A stretch of DNA of 64,000 bases, taken from contig NC_007204.1 in the NCBI RefSeq assembly GCF_000012305.1, forward strand, positions 1,736,001 through 1,800,000. The letters are read 5' to 3'. Shown here one piece after another: positions 44,205 to 54,557 of the stretch. Under the pieces are notes generated by a model, which worked only from the letters and a program-made list of their open reading frames with translations, was not told the DNA's origin and did no database searches. The first letter of the stretch is position 1; the number at the start of each line of letters is the position of its first letter. The DNA is from Psychrobacter arcticus 273-4 (lineage in GTDB: Bacteria; Pseudomonadota; Gammaproteobacteria; Pseudomonadales; Moraxellaceae). The position numbers were made by a program, and so were the translations under genes.

Positions 44205-47057
44205 TTAAGCTCGTTTTAGACGTAAGGCGTTTAGTACCACAAACAGTGAGCTTAATGACATACCAATCGCAGCCAGCCAAGGCGGTACATAACCCAAAGC
44301 CGCTGGTATCAAGATACTACCGTTATAAATAAGTGCCCAACGCAAGTTTTGCTTGATAATACGTTTCGTTTTATCAGCAATACGTTTTGCAGCAATAATA
44401 GCTTCGATTTGTCCGTTTAAGATAATGCTATCGCTAGATACTTGCGCTAAATCTGCTGCACCAGCAATCGAGGTTGAAACGTCTGCCGCTGCTAATACCG
44501 GCGCATCATTGATACCATCACCAACCATCAATACCACTGCACCTTGAGCTTGCAACTGCTGAATATGATTAACCTTGTCCATTGGCGACAGACCGTTATA
44601 GGCCGACTGCATTCCCAAATTCTCAGCCATCACCAAGGCTTGCGGACTTGGGTCACCTGTGAGCATGACAGGCTCGATACTTAGTGCTTTAAGGCTATCG
44701 AGCATAGACTGAGCGCTATCACGTACCTTGTCATTAAAGTAAAAACATGCCAGTGCTTGCCACGTTATTGATTCATCCTTTTGACAAGACAAAACTACCG
44801 CTGAGCTGGCGCGCGCACCAACCAAATCAATGACCAAATCATTACTTATATTATCACTATTCGTTTTATCTAAAGCAAAATCTACATGACCAATGCGATA
44901 TAACACGCCATCAATCATTGCTTCAACGCCACCTGCTGGATAATGTTGTAAAGCTTGTGTAGCAGGCAGATGCAGCTGATAGGCAGCGGTTAATAGGGCA
45001 TGAGCAATCGGATGGCGACTGCCCACCTCTAATGCCGCCGCAATGGCTAATACATCGTCTCTTTGCTCGTGTGCCTCTGTGATGTCAGCCGTATCTATAA
45101 GCAGCTCAATATTTAGTAAATTGGGTTTCCCATAGGTCAACGTTCCTGTTTTATCAAAGGCCACATGGGTTATCTCTGCAAGCGTTTGCAGCGTATGCCC
45201 ACGAGTGGTTAAAAACCCATAACTTGCCAATCGATTAGTCGATACAGTGAGCGCAATTGGTGTTGCCAAAGACAACGCACAAGGACATGTCGCGACCAAT
45301 ACTGCAACTGTTGCCCAAATCGCTTGGCTTGGGTCAACGATATACCAGCTAATAAACACTAAAACAGACAGTACTAAAATGCGAGCAACAAACCAACGTG
45401 CCAGCTTATCTGCTTGCTGTGCCAGTTTTGGTTTCTCACTCATTGCCCGATTCATCAACCTGTCAATCAGACCAATTTGGCTGTCCTCTGGCAACGCTGT
45501 GACCAGCATCTCAAACGGTTGGCTGTCATTTTGCGCGCCGCCGACGATATAATCGCCCTGAGTCTTACTGATTAAATCGCCTTCACCCGTTAGTAAACTT
45601 TGCGACACGGTTGCGGTTGGACTTAGCAAGATACCATCACTGATAATCTCAGAACCTGCCTCAACCATGATGATATCACCCACTTGCAAGCTATGAGCAG
45701 TCACCATCTGCTTTTCTTTTGCCTCATCATTTGTATTTGAGACAGCTAACAGCTGATTGCGAGTCTGCTGCCATTCTTTAGCAATACGTGATGTCAGCTG
45801 ATAGACCTCGGCATCCATGCTTTGCATAAAATTAGGCATAGTACTTTTGACGCTTTGGTTATTTATTTCACTAGTTGCTAGCTGACTCTCCTGATTGGCA
45901 ACATCTTTATCTTCTTCATCCAAATCTGAATGAACAAATGCTGTTTTTGGGCTACTATTTTGCTCTAATAGCTGCAAAATACTTTCAGCTGCCTTTTTAT
46001 CTTTAGCAATTTTCTGTACCAATACCGGCTCGACCACCACCAAGTCATTTGCCATGGTTGCCGCTTTTAGGCGCGCATTGTGCTCAATATAACGCCCTGC
46101 CAGCAAGAAGAAAATAAACATACTGACCGAGTCATAATACGTCTCCCCTTGCCCAGTAATGGTGGCATAAAGACTGGCAAAAAATGTGATAATCAAGGCA
46201 ATACTAACGGGCACATCCATATTGACTTGGCGGGCACGAATCGCTGACCATGCTGAAGTAAAAAACGGAACACCGGCATAAAAGAATACCGGCGTGCTGA
46301 CAAATAACGACACCCAACGCAAAAAATCGCGCTGAAATATCAGCATATCGCTATATTCACCAAAATAAATCGCCACCGCATACATCATCGCTTGCATCGA
46401 GCCGAGTGCAGCAATACCAAGCCGGATCAGCATCTGGTTGTTATGACGAGCCAACATCGCTTCGTGGGTATCTTGCCGATAAGGCTTGGCTTCATAACCG
46501 ATTTCATTGATCACCGCAAGAATACGGCTAATCGGTAGCTTGCTCTCATCCCATATCACGCGCATACGCTGATTGGTTAAATTGACCTGACATCTATCAA
46601 TACCATCCAACTCATCGAGACGCGATTCAATCAGCCAAGTACAAGCGGCGCAGCGCAAATTATTGACCGATAACTCTGCCACCGACATACCGTCTTGAGC
46701 ATAGACAAACTGTGACTTTATTTCATCATGGTCATAAGCCTCAAGGCGAGTCATTTGCGTTGGTAAGCTTGCCGTCCGGTTAATCTCTGAACGGTCAAGG
46801 TAATATTGCTCAAGTCCCGCTTCAACAATGCTTTGTGAAGCCAACTGACAGCCCATACAGCACATCTCACGCGATTTTCCCAAGATATCGCTATGAAACG
46901 GCGGCTGCGGCACTGGATCGCCACAATGAAAACAGTGACCGGCAAGTGGCAGTACTAAACCTTCAGTTATAGAGTTGTCATGATAATAAGCATTGGTACT
47001 TGATGACCTTGGTAATGTCGGTGATGTTGGCGGCATAGGAGATGGAATACTGGACAT
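44205..47057 (-). CDS. ccoI: CcoI/FixI-type copper-transporting P1B ATPase
   Basis: 950 residues. N-terminal cysteine-rich metal site (CFHCGDP...REMCCMGCQ), an HMA domain (NLRCAACTWLIESRL), eight predicted membrane segments, CPCALSLATP in the sixth, phosphorylation motif DKTGTLTYG, and GDGINDAPVLAAAD. The extra N-terminal Cys domain points to CcoI, which exports copper for cbb3 oxidase assembly, rather than CopA. An insertion of about 110 residues between two membrane segments is low-complexity and acidic (SDLDEEDKDVANQESQL). No cco structural genes are in the window. Confidence 0.85.
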   Translation of the reverse strand: MSSIPSPMPPTSPTLPRSSSTNAYYHDNSITEGLVLPLAGHCFHCGDPVPQPPFHSDILGKSREMCCMGCQLASQSIVEAGLEQYYLDRSEINRTASLPTQMTRLEAYDHDEIKSQFVYAQDGMSVAELSVNNLRCAACTWLIESRLDELDGIDRCQVNLTNQRMRVIWDESKLPISRILAVINEIGYEAKPYRQDTHEAMLARHNNQMLIRLGIAALGSMQAMMYAVAIYFGEYSDMLIFQRDFLRWVSLFVSTPVFFYAGVPFFTSAWSAIRARQVNMDVPVSIALIITFFASLYATITGQGETYYDSVSMFIFFLLAGRYIEHNARLKAATMANDLVVVEPVLVQKIAKDKKAAESILQLLEQNSSPKTAFVHSDLDEEDKDVANQESQLATSEINNQSVKSTMPNFMQSMDAEVYQLTSRIAKEWQQTRNQLLAVSNTNDEAKEKQMVTAHSLQVGDIIMVEAGSEIISDGILLSPTATVSQSLLTGEGDLISKTQGDYIVGGAQNDSQPFEMLVTALPEDSQIGLIDRLMNRAMSEKPKLAQQADKLARWFVARILVLSVLVFISWYIVDPSQAIWATVAVLVATCPCALSLATPIALTVSTNRLASYGFLTTRGHTLQTLAEITHVAFDKTGTLTYGKPNLLNIELLIDTADITEAHEQRDDVLAIAAALEVGSRHPIAHALLTAAYQLHLPATQALQHYPAGGVEAMIDGVLYRIGHVDFALDKTNSDNISNDLVIDLVGARASSAVVLSCQKDESITWQALACFYFNDKVRDSAQSMLDSLKALSIEPVMLTGDPSPQALVMAENLGMQSAYNGLSPMDKVNHIQQLQAQGAVVLMVGDGINDAPVLAAADVSTSIAGAADLAQVSSDSIILNGQIEAIIAAKRIADKTKRIIKQNLRWALIYNGSILIPAALGYVPPWLAAIGMSLSSLFVVLNALRLKRA

Positions 47058-47407
47058 AATCGCACTTATTTCCTTTAGAGAAAACGTTAACCTAATTGCT
47101 TTACGTTAATGCTCTCTTCTGATCTACTCGATAGCGATAAATACCGCTATTTTAAATGGCTATTGTATTATGCTATGTGGCACTGTTCATTATTCTTATT
47201 TAAAAAATATAGCGCTACAGTGATAAAAAGCGGCTAATACTATTAGTATCATTACCAACGTATTCATATAGATTATACTATAAGCTGAGACTCTCAGTAG
47301 TATAACTCCTTAACGCTGAGAGCGAATGAATGCCTGTGTTGATGATGATAGATTGAAAAATTTGTCAATTTGCGTCATTATGAGGCAGTTTTTTATCCCA
47401 AAATGGT
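47058..47407. other. Divergent intergenic region between the P-ATPase gene and mrcB
   Basis: 350 bp, AT-rich, no gene seen. A loose dyad (ACTCTCAG near 47291, CTGAGAGC near 47314) lies about 90 bp upstream of mrcB. The promoters of both neighbours must be here. Confidence 0.45.
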
Positions 47408-49900
47408 GTGTCATCAGTGCAAAAATCTCATTCTAAGCAACCACAGTCCTCTAAGCCTGCTATCAATACGCTACCTTCCCAGCAGCGCGGCATGGTGTTT
47501 AGTAGTATTTTATTAATTATTGTCATCGCTGGCATGGTGCTATTGGCACTGTATTTGGTCAAACTTGATCGTACTATTACCCACAAGTTTGAGGGTAAAC
47601 GCTGGGATATTCCTGCCAAAGTTTATTCGCAGCCGCTTGAATTGTATAAAGGCGCCAATATCGATAAAGACACTATGAAGACGTGGTTTGAGTTGCTCAA
47701 TTATCAAAGCGATAAAGCCTATGATCGCACCGGCACTTATCATAAATCGGGTAACACCTATTTTATTCATACACGTGGTTTTACTTATAGCGCCAACGAT
47801 ATAGACCAAGAACAAGTCATCAAAATGACCATTGCTGGTAATAAAATTGAGTCGGTACAAAGCACCATACCGGCGAAAACAGGCATTATTCGTCTTGAGC
47901 CGGTCAATATCGGCGGTATTTACCCTGATAGCAATGAAGACCGCATGGTTGTCTCGTTAGATCAAGTACCGCAGCCGCTTATTGATGCGCTGATAGCGAC
48001 AGAAGATCGTGGTTTTTATGAGCATAAAGGGGTATCGATACGCGGTATCGCCCGTGCGGTCATCAATAACTTCTCTGGCGGTTCGCGCCAAGGTGGCTCG
48101 ACCATCACCCAGCAGCTGATCAAAAACTTTTATCTCAATTCCGACCGTACGATGAAGCGCAAAGCCAATGAAGCCTTGATGGCTGTACTACTTGAGCTGC
48201 ATTATAGTAAAGATGAGATTTTGCAGGCCTATCTCAACGAGATTTATTTGGGTCAAAACGGCAAACGCTCTATTAATGGTTTTGGGTTGGCATCACAGTT
48301 TTATTTTGATAAGCCGCTCAATGAGCTGCGCCTAGATCAGCAAGCACTGCTTGTCGGTATGGCAAAAGGACCGAGCGTTTATAACCCGCGTCGTCATCCA
48401 AACGATTCAAAAGCACGCCGTGATGTGGTGCTTAGTAATATGTTGGCTGTTGGCACGCTCAGTCAAGAAGACTATGATACAGCATTAAAAAACTCACTTG
48501 GGGTGGTTGATAAGCCTGTTGAAGGCAAAAGCCAATTCCCTGATTTTTTAGACATCGTCAAACGCGAATTAAATAAAGTTTATTACTCTGATGACCTCAA
48601 AAACGAAGGTCTGATTATCATCAGTACCATGGACCCTATTGCCCAGTTGGCAGCGGACAAAGCAGTTGAGAGAAAACTTGGCGAGCTACGCCGTAGTGGC
48701 AGTAAAACCAAGGACTTACAAGGGGCTCTAGTCAGTGCTAACCCTGAAACTGGTGAGCTGGTTTCTGTCGTGGGTAGCGGTAGCGAATTTACTGGCTTTA
48801 ACCGTGCGGTCGATGCCAAACGCCAAGTAGGTTCATTATTGAAGCCGATTATTTATATGACCGCTCTCGAAAGTGGTCGCTATAATTTAGCAAGTTCGGT
48901 TGATGATTCTCCCATTACGGTCAGTCTAAGTGACGGTACCGAGTGGAATCCTAAAAACTATGACAATCGTGACCATGGCTACATCCCCTTTACCACGGCG
49001 CTATCGCAGTCTTATAACCATAGCGCTGTACGCTTAGGGATGGAGTTTGGGGTCGACACCTTTGCTAAACAATTAAAACGCATGGGTGTTAAAGAAAAAG
49101 TACCACCTTATCCTTCAGCATTATTGGGCTCAGTCAACCTAAGCCCAATGGATATGCTTGGGGTCTATCAAGTTTTTGCGACGGGCGGTTTCCGTACCCC
49201 TATCCACAGTATCCGTAGTGTGATTGATGATCGCGGTAGTATCCTACAGCGTACGGGATTAAATACTCAGCGCAGCATTCCGCCTGAGACCAACTTTTTG
49301 ATTAACTATGCTTTACAAGACGTCGTTAAAAACGGTACGGCTAGACGCGTACAATCGCTTGGTAGCAATCTAAACCTTGCCGGCAAAACAGGTACTACCA
49401 ATGATTACCGTGATGCGTGGTTTGCCGGTTATAGTGGCAACTATGTCAGTGTGGTTTGGGTTGGACGTGATGACAATAAACCTATTGGGCTTAGTGGCGG
49501 TAGCGGCGCTTTACCAGTTTGGGTCGATTATATGAATCGTCTAAAATTGACACCTGTTGCGCTGCCTGAGCCAGAAGGTATTGAATGGCTGTGGTTAGAG
49601 AACAACTCAGGTAAGCTGTCAAATGAGCGCTGTGCCAGCGCACGCTACTTGCCTGTAATGTCAGCATATTTACCACAAGAAGCCAGCAGCTGTGCTATCG
49701 GCTTATATCAACAAGAACGTATGCGTGAGCAAATGCAGTGGCAAAATCAGCAAGGCAATATCAATAAGCAACGTCGCCATGAAGGATTAGACATTCCAAA
49801 TGGTGAAGCCATTAATAATGACAGCAATGATGCCGAGCAAGATGGGGATACATCCAATCGTGCAGATACTTGGTACGACCGTGCCGTTGAATGGTTTTAG
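47408..49900 (+). CDS. mrcB: Bifunctional penicillin-binding protein 1B
   Basis: 830 residues. Short cytoplasmic tail, one membrane helix (about 29-49), a UB2H-like domain, then the glycosyltransferase (TEDRGFYEHKGVSIRGI, GGSTITQQLIKNFYL, LNEIYLGQ) and the transpeptidase with SxxK (GSLLKPI), SYN (QSYNHSAVRLG) and KTGT (LAGKTGTTNDYRDAWFAGY). It polymerises and cross-links peptidoglycan at the inner membrane. The start is GTG without an obvious ribosome-binding site; the second codon run SSVQKSHSK is typical of a cytoplasmic tail. The tail after the transpeptidase is Asn/Gln-rich. Confidence 0.95.
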   Translation: MSSVQKSHSKQPQSSKPAINTLPSQQRGMVFSSILLIIVIAGMVLLALYLVKLDRTITHKFEGKRWDIPAKVYSQPLELYKGANIDKDTMKTWFELLNYQSDKAYDRTGTYHKSGNTYFIHTRGFTYSANDIDQEQVIKMTIAGNKIESVQSTIPAKTGIIRLEPVNIGGIYPDSNEDRMVVSLDQVPQPLIDALIATEDRGFYEHKGVSIRGIARAVINNFSGGSRQGGSTITQQLIKNFYLNSDRTMKRKANEALMAVLLELHYSKDEILQAYLNEIYLGQNGKRSINGFGLASQFYFDKPLNELRLDQQALLVGMAKGPSVYNPRRHPNDSKARRDVVLSNMLAVGTLSQEDYDTALKNSLGVVDKPVEGKSQFPDFLDIVKRELNKVYYSDDLKNEGLIIISTMDPIAQLAADKAVERKLGELRRSGSKTKDLQGALVSANPETGELVSVVGSGSEFTGFNRAVDAKRQVGSLLKPIIYMTALESGRYNLASSVDDSPITVSLSDGTEWNPKNYDNRDHGYIPFTTALSQSYNHSAVRLGMEFGVDTFAKQLKRMGVKEKVPPYPSALLGSVNLSPMDMLGVYQVFATGGFRTPIHSIRSVIDDRGSILQRTGLNTQRSIPPETNFLINYALQDVVKNGTARRVQSLGSNLNLAGKTGTTNDYRDAWFAGYSGNYVSVVWVGRDDNKPIGLSGGSGALPVWVDYMNRLKLTPVALPEPEGIEWLWLENNSGKLSNERCASARYLPVMSAYLPQEASSCAIGLYQQERMREQMQWQNQQGNINKQRRHEGLDIPNGEAINNDSNDAEQDGDTSNRADTWYDRAVEWF

Positions 49901-49999
49901 TTAAATGCTTCTATTTCAGTCGTAATAGCTGAATGTTTGACTTTACATGTTAGTAGCTGAACGATTTTAAGATTTTTAAAACTTAAAAAGGGTTTTAAT

Positions 50000-50875
50000 A
50001 TGGCGTTATCTATATTGCAAGCGTTCTTGACTCGGCAAATGACTGAGACTCAGTCTAAAAAACAGCCAAAGCATTTACATACAGCACTTTTAATCAGTGC
50101 TTGTTTTGGCATGCTAAGCTTAAGTGCTTGCCAGACTGCACCGACTGCAATAAAAGCGCCTCCTGCTCAAACCATGCCATCAAGCAGTAGTCAAAAAACC
50201 ACACAACCTGCACAGCCTATAACAGTGATGCAAACCCCTAGCCCTGATCACAGTGGTTATGAAAGTATTGAGAGCACTAAAGTTGCTAAGACTGATGATA
50301 ATTACCCTATTGAGCCTTATCTTCCACCTGTATCGCTAGAGTCACCAACGGAATTGGTAAAAGAAAAACCCACTGTGATTGTGGCGCCTAATCCAAGCAC
50401 GAGTCAAACTCCGATAGTAACTCAGCCTGATACCGTGATCCTCACGCCTGCTCGTAAAGATGAAGTGATATATGCGCCATCCATACCACCGTCGCACAAT
50501 GCACTACTAGAGCGTGCGCGGCAAAACTCGCAGCACAGTCAGAAAACCCCTACCAATAATGGCAACTTGCCTGCTTTTCGCAACCTGATACAAGTGGGTA
50601 CTGAGCAATTAAAGGCAGGCAATCTAAATGGCGCTGAGAGCAGCTTTACCCGAGCTCAGCGCCTAGCACCCAAATCATCTGCAGTATATTTTTATCTTGC
50701 GCAAGTAGCCCTCAAAAAAAACCAGCCGCGTAAGGCTGAAGCAATGGGACGGCGTGGTCTTAGTGTCTCTCAAGACAGCAATCGCAGCCGTGCACTATGG
50801 CAAATTATCCTACAGTCTGGACAAGCACAAGGTAATGCACGTGTGATAAAAGAAGCCAAACAAGCATTACGCTAA
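50000..50875 (+). CDS. TPR-containing lipoprotein
   Basis: 291 residues. The signal ends in a lipobox LSAC (about residues 41-44) after a long polar lead; an AAGGG box supports the ATG at 50000, though an internal ATG at 50039 would give a more usual signal length. A Pro/Thr/Ser-rich linker (to about 190) is followed by two TPR-like units (LIQVGTEQLKAGNLNGAESSFTRAQRLAP, AVYFYLAQVALKKNQPRKAEAMGRRGL). It follows mrcB in the same direction after 99 bp, so it may be an outer-membrane partner of PBP1B, in the manner of LpoB; that is inference only. Confidence 0.7.
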   Translation: MALSILQAFLTRQMTETQSKKQPKHLHTALLISACFGMLSLSACQTAPTAIKAPPAQTMPSSSSQKTTQPAQPITVMQTPSPDHSGYESIESTKVAKTDDNYPIEPYLPPVSLESPTELVKEKPTVIVAPNPSTSQTPIVTQPDTVILTPARKDEVIYAPSIPPSHNALLERARQNSQHSQKTPTNNGNLPAFRNLIQVGTEQLKAGNLNGAESSFTRAQRLAPKSSAVYFYLAQVALKKNQPRKAEAMGRRGLSVSQDSNRSRALWQIILQSGQAQGNARVIKEAKQALR

Positions 50876-50991
50876 TAGCACTATCTTTCTGATTAACCAT
50901 GACGACTGACTATATAAGCGCTAAAATAGGCTTTTATATTCGGTCGTTAATTTTTATTATCCATTTTTTATTTTGAAATAAGGTTACTTTT

Positions 50992-51918
50992 ATGGCATGG
51001 CAACAACTGCACTTACAGTGCGAAAAAGACAATGTTGATCTCGCTGAGGCGCTATTATTAGAAGCAGGCGCTCTATCTATTGCACTTGATGACGCAGGTG
51101 ACCAACCTTTATTTGAGCCACTTCCTGGTGAATCACCACTATGGGACGAGGTAATTTTAACAGGGCTCTTCGATGCCACTACAGAGGCTGGAACCAGTCA
51201 TGTTATTGAGCAATTCAGTCATGAAATCGCAGCACAAGTACAAGCAAGTCGTACTTGGGTAAGTGCTGTAGATGACAAAGATTGGGAACGTGAATGGATG
51301 TCTAATTACAAGCCTATTGAGTGTGCCAATGACTTATGGATTGTGCCTAATTGGTTGACACCACCCAATCCTGAAGCGACTAATATTATTATGGATCCAG
51401 GCTTAGCATTTGGTACCGGCTACCACGCTACTACTCGCCTATGTCTTGATTGGCTGACTGAACAAGACCTTAAAGATAAAGTAGTGATAGATTATGGCTG
51501 CGGCTCAGGAATATTGGGTATTGCTGCCTTATTATTAGGGGCGCGCCATGTTTATGCGGTGGACATTGACCCTCAAGCGGTACTGGCAACCAATCAAAAC
51601 GCGGCACGCAACTCGGTCGACAATCGTTTACAAGCATTTTTACCAGAAGATTTCACTATCTTTTGTCAGCAGCAGGACATACCAGCAGTAGAAGTCATGG
51701 TTGCCAATATTTTAGCCAAACCTCTAATTGGTCTAGCTCCTTATTTTGCGACCCTCATGGCATCAAAGAGCCGCATCGTGCTTGCCGGTTTAATTGAGTC
51801 ACAAACTGAGCAAGTGACCGAAGCCTACCAGCCTTATTTTGCGCTTGATCCTAAACATGCCTTTACTGCACAAGAAGATCAGCATTGGCAGCGATTGTCT
51901 GGTACATTTACAGGCTAG
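50992..51918 (+). CDS. prmA: Ribosomal protein L11 methyltransferase
   Basis: 308 residues. SAM motif I is VIDYGCGSGILGIAAL, followed by DIDPQAV and the substrate-side VMVANILAKPLIGLAP, all standard for PrmA. PGLAFGTGYHATTRLC is another family block. It trimethylates L11 on several amino groups. fis follows after 308 bp, a widespread neighbourhood in gammaproteobacteria. Confidence 0.96.
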   Translation: MAWQQLHLQCEKDNVDLAEALLLEAGALSIALDDAGDQPLFEPLPGESPLWDEVILTGLFDATTEAGTSHVIEQFSHEIAAQVQASRTWVSAVDDKDWEREWMSNYKPIECANDLWIVPNWLTPPNPEATNIIMDPGLAFGTGYHATTRLCLDWLTEQDLKDKVVIDYGCGSGILGIAALLLGARHVYAVDIDPQAVLATNQNAARNSVDNRLQAFLPEDFTIFCQQQDIPAVEVMVANILAKPLIGLAPYFATLMASKSRIVLAGLIESQTEQVTEAYQPYFALDPKHAFTAQEDQHWQRLSGTFTG

Positions 51919-52226
51919 CAACATTAAATTACATCTGTTACGATAGAGTAGTAGTTAAATGTTGTGTATTTGACGCTACTCTAAAGTTGCCTGTGGGTTA
52001 TGATCTAATGCTTTTTGCGCAATATGTTATGTTTAATTTGAACAACTTGCTCAAAAACCCTGCTCATGCTCAAATCACTACAGTCGCTATCAACCCTATT
52101 TATTGACGTTAGCTGAGTGATATTCACTGATTCATCGCATCTTCTTAGAATGATAGCTGCCGACTTTGATATAATAGGCAACGATAGCCTCATGGTTTCA
52201 TTTTTTAACCCCAAGGACATTATCCT
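51919..52226. promoter_or_regulatory. Intergenic region upstream of fis
   Basis: 308 bp, AT-rich, no gene supported. It should contain the fis promoter, which in relatives is strongly growth-regulated; I could not place promoter boxes with confidence. Confidence 0.4.
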
Positions 52227-52586
52227 ATGACACCACAGGCACAGTATAATGCCAGTCATGTTAATCAAAGCACTGAAAACCCTGCTGACTATTATACAGA
52301 CGATTACCATCGCTCAATCCGCGATGTAGAATCTGCTTTAGATCATACAGGTCACGCGCATGAGCCCTTACGGATACATGTTGAACGCGTGGTACGACAA
52401 TATTTTGCAGTGTTAGGTGATGAGCTACCCACTGACTTATATGAGCTTATTCTAAAAGAGATAGAACAACCTCTCTTGTCTGTGGTGCTTGAAAAAACCC
52501 GCGGCAATCAAACCAAATGTGCACAGATTTTAGGTCTCAATCGCGGTACACTACGCAAAAAGCTCAAAACTTATGGTTTAATGTAG
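52227..52586 (+). CDS. fis: Nucleoid protein Fis
   Basis: 119 residues. The C-terminal half PLLSVVLEKTRGNQTKCAQILGLNRGTLRKKLKTYGLM is the Fis helix-turn-helix almost unchanged from other gammaproteobacteria. The N-terminal part is longer than in Escherichia coli (98 residues). It bends DNA and activates stable-RNA promoters. An AAGGACA box lies about 13 bases before the ATG. Confidence 0.96.
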   Translation: MTPQAQYNASHVNQSTENPADYYTDDYHRSIRDVESALDHTGHAHEPLRIHVERVVRQYFAVLGDELPTDLYELILKEIEQPLLSVVLEKTRGNQTKCAQILGLNRGTLRKKLKTYGLM

Positions 52587-52742
52587 TATCGATTGGTATT
52601 TTTCATCATGGCTGTTAATTAATAATGACCTTTAGCCTTATCTATGACACGCTCCTACCCTAAGATTTCATTGTTATGGCAGTTTATAGTTTATGATCTT
52701 ATCACTTACGATATGCTCTACACTGATTGTCATCATCACCAT

Positions 52743-52771
52743 GCCAGACGTTTACGTCAGGCTTTTTTTAT
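52743..52771 (+). terminator. Imperfect hairpin with T-run between fis and purH
   Basis: GCCAGACG and CGTCAGGC pair with one central mismatch around TTTA and are followed by TTTTTTT. It lies 13 bp before the purH ATG, so it could be an attenuator in the purH leader or the fis terminator. Confidence 0.5.
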
Positions 52772-52783
52772 GGAAGTTTTTTT

Positions 52784-54364
52784 ATGAGTAAAGCCCCACT
52801 TGCACTACTGTCAGTCTCCGATAAATCTAATATCGTTGAATTCGCCCAAGGTCTGATTCAGGCAGGGTTTGGTTTGTTATCGACTGGCGGTACTTTCCGT
52901 TTGCTAACAGAGCATAATGTCGCTGTCACCGAAGTATCAGATTACACGGGTTTTCCTGAGATGATGGATGGTCGGGTTAAAACACTTCATCCCAAGATCC
53001 ACGGTGGCATTTTGGGACGCCGCGGTACAGATGATATGGTGATGAGTGAGCATGCGATTGAACGCATTGATTTGGTCGTTGTCAACCTCTATCCATTTGC
53101 AGAAACGATTGCACGTAGTGACGTTACCATGAATGATGCCATCGAAAATATCGATATTGGCGGACCTACTATGGTGCGTTCAGCGGCAAAGAATCATGCA
53201 CACGTTGGTATTGTGACTGATCCAGCTGATTATACGCGAGTACTTGAAGCATTAGGCGACAGTACTGCATTGACCGCTACCCTACGTTACGACCTAGCGG
53301 TTAAAGCATTTGAGCATACTGCACAATATGACGGGATGATTGCAAACTTTTTGGGTAGCCGTGTTAATGAGAGCCAAGAGCCTGAGAGTTTTTCACGTAC
53401 CTTTAACGTTCAGCTAGAAAAAGTGCAAGACCTTCGCTACGGTGAAAACCCGCATCAAAAGGCGGCGTTCTATGTTGAAAATAACTCTTCAAAAAGCAAG
53501 CAAGCATCTATTGCTACTGCTAAGCAATTGCAAGGCAAAGCCTTGTCTTATAACAATATCGCCGATACTGATGCCGCGCTTGAATGCGTTAAAGCCTTTA
53601 GCACGCCTGCTTGTGTGATTGTAAAGCATGCCAACCCTTGTGGCGTTGCTGTAGATATCGATCAAGTAGCAGCATATCGCACTGCCTTCAGTACCGATCC
53701 TGAGTCTTCTTTTGGCGGTATCATCGCTTTTAACCGCCCGTTAACCCTTGCAGCCGCTACAGCCATTATCGACAATCAGTTTGTTGAAGTCATTATTGCC
53801 CCAAGTGTCGAAGACGGTGTGTTAGAGGCGACTGCTTCGAAGAAAAACGTTCGCGTCTTGGTTTGCGGCGATTTGCCAGCACCTGAGCTACGTGACCGTC
53901 AGCTTGATTATAAGCGTGTGAATGGTGGTTTGCTGGTGCAAGAGCAAGATTTGGGCTTGATTACGGCTCACGACTTAAAAATCGTCACAGACGTGCAGCC
54001 AACCGAAGCGCAGATTGCTGATTTACTATTTAGCTGGAACGTTGCAAAATACGTTAAATCTAATGCCATCGTTTACGCTAAAGGTCAGCGTACCATCGGT
54101 GTAGGTGCAGGTCAGATGAGCCGTGTTAACTCAGCTCGTATCGCTGCTATTAAAGCGGAGCACGCTGGACTTGCAACCGAAGGCGCGGTTATGGCATCTG
54201 ATGCCTTCTTCCCGTTCCGTGATGGTATCGACAATGCAGCAGAAGTGGGTATTGCTGCGATTATCCAACCAGGTGGTTCTATGCGCGATGATGAGACCAT
54301 CGCTGCCGCAAATGAGCACGGTATCGCCATGGTCTTCACCGGTATGCGTCATTTCCGTCATTAA
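52784..54364 (+). CDS. purH: Bifunctional AICAR transformylase / IMP cyclohydrolase
   Basis: 526 residues from the ATG at 52784; a longer start would run back through the hairpin with its T-run. The N-terminal IMP cyclohydrolase part ([42 protein letters not shown]) and the C-terminal AICAR formyltransferase ([37 protein letters not shown]) are both complete. It performs the last two steps of IMP synthesis in the cytoplasm. Confidence 0.97.
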   Translation: MSKAPLALLSVSDKSNIVEFAQGLIQAGFGLLSTGGTFRLLTEHNVAVTEVSDYTGFPEMMDGRVKTLHPKIHGGILGRRGTDDMVMSEHAIERIDLVVVNLYPFAETIARSDVTMNDAIENIDIGGPTMVRSAAKNHAHVGIVTDPADYTRVLEALGDSTALTATLRYDLAVKAFEHTAQYDGMIANFLGSRVNESQEPESFSRTFNVQLEKVQDLRYGENPHQKAAFYVENNSSKSKQASIATAKQLQGKALSYNNIADTDAALECVKAFSTPACVIVKHANPCGVAVDIDQVAAYRTAFSTDPESSFGGIIAFNRPLTLAAATAIIDNQFVEVIIAPSVEDGVLEATASKKNVRVLVCGDLPAPELRDRQLDYKRVNGGLLVQEQDLGLITAHDLKIVTDVQPTEAQIADLLFSWNVAKYVKSNAIVYAKGQRTIGVGAGQMSRVNSARIAAIKAEHAGLATEGAVMASDAFFPFRDGIDNAAEVGIAAIIQPGGSMRDDETIAAANEHGIAMVFTGMRHFRH

Positions 54365-54446
54365 GTCTTTATCAAGCAATATCGTTATTAACAAACTCCT
54401 CTCTTAAATCAAAAAAACCACCGCCCGTTGAACGGACACATAGCAC

Positions 54447-54492
54447 TGAACAGACCCCCATAAGTTGAACATAACTTATGGGGGTCTGTTCA
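54447..54492. repeat. 46-bp palindrome made of two facing ends of the IS150-like element
   Basis: TGAACAGACCCCCATAAGTT and its exact reverse complement enclose GAACAT. Each arm matches the IS end at 33940 (TGAACTGACCCCCATAAGTT) with one difference. It lies between the converging purH and ppiD genes, beside a TTTTTT run, and can act as a terminator for both. Confidence 0.9.
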
Positions 54493-54557
54493 GATTAGGG
54501 GCTTTTTTAATAGCAGAAAGTTAACTTAACGGTTTAGAATAAATAACGATCACGCTT

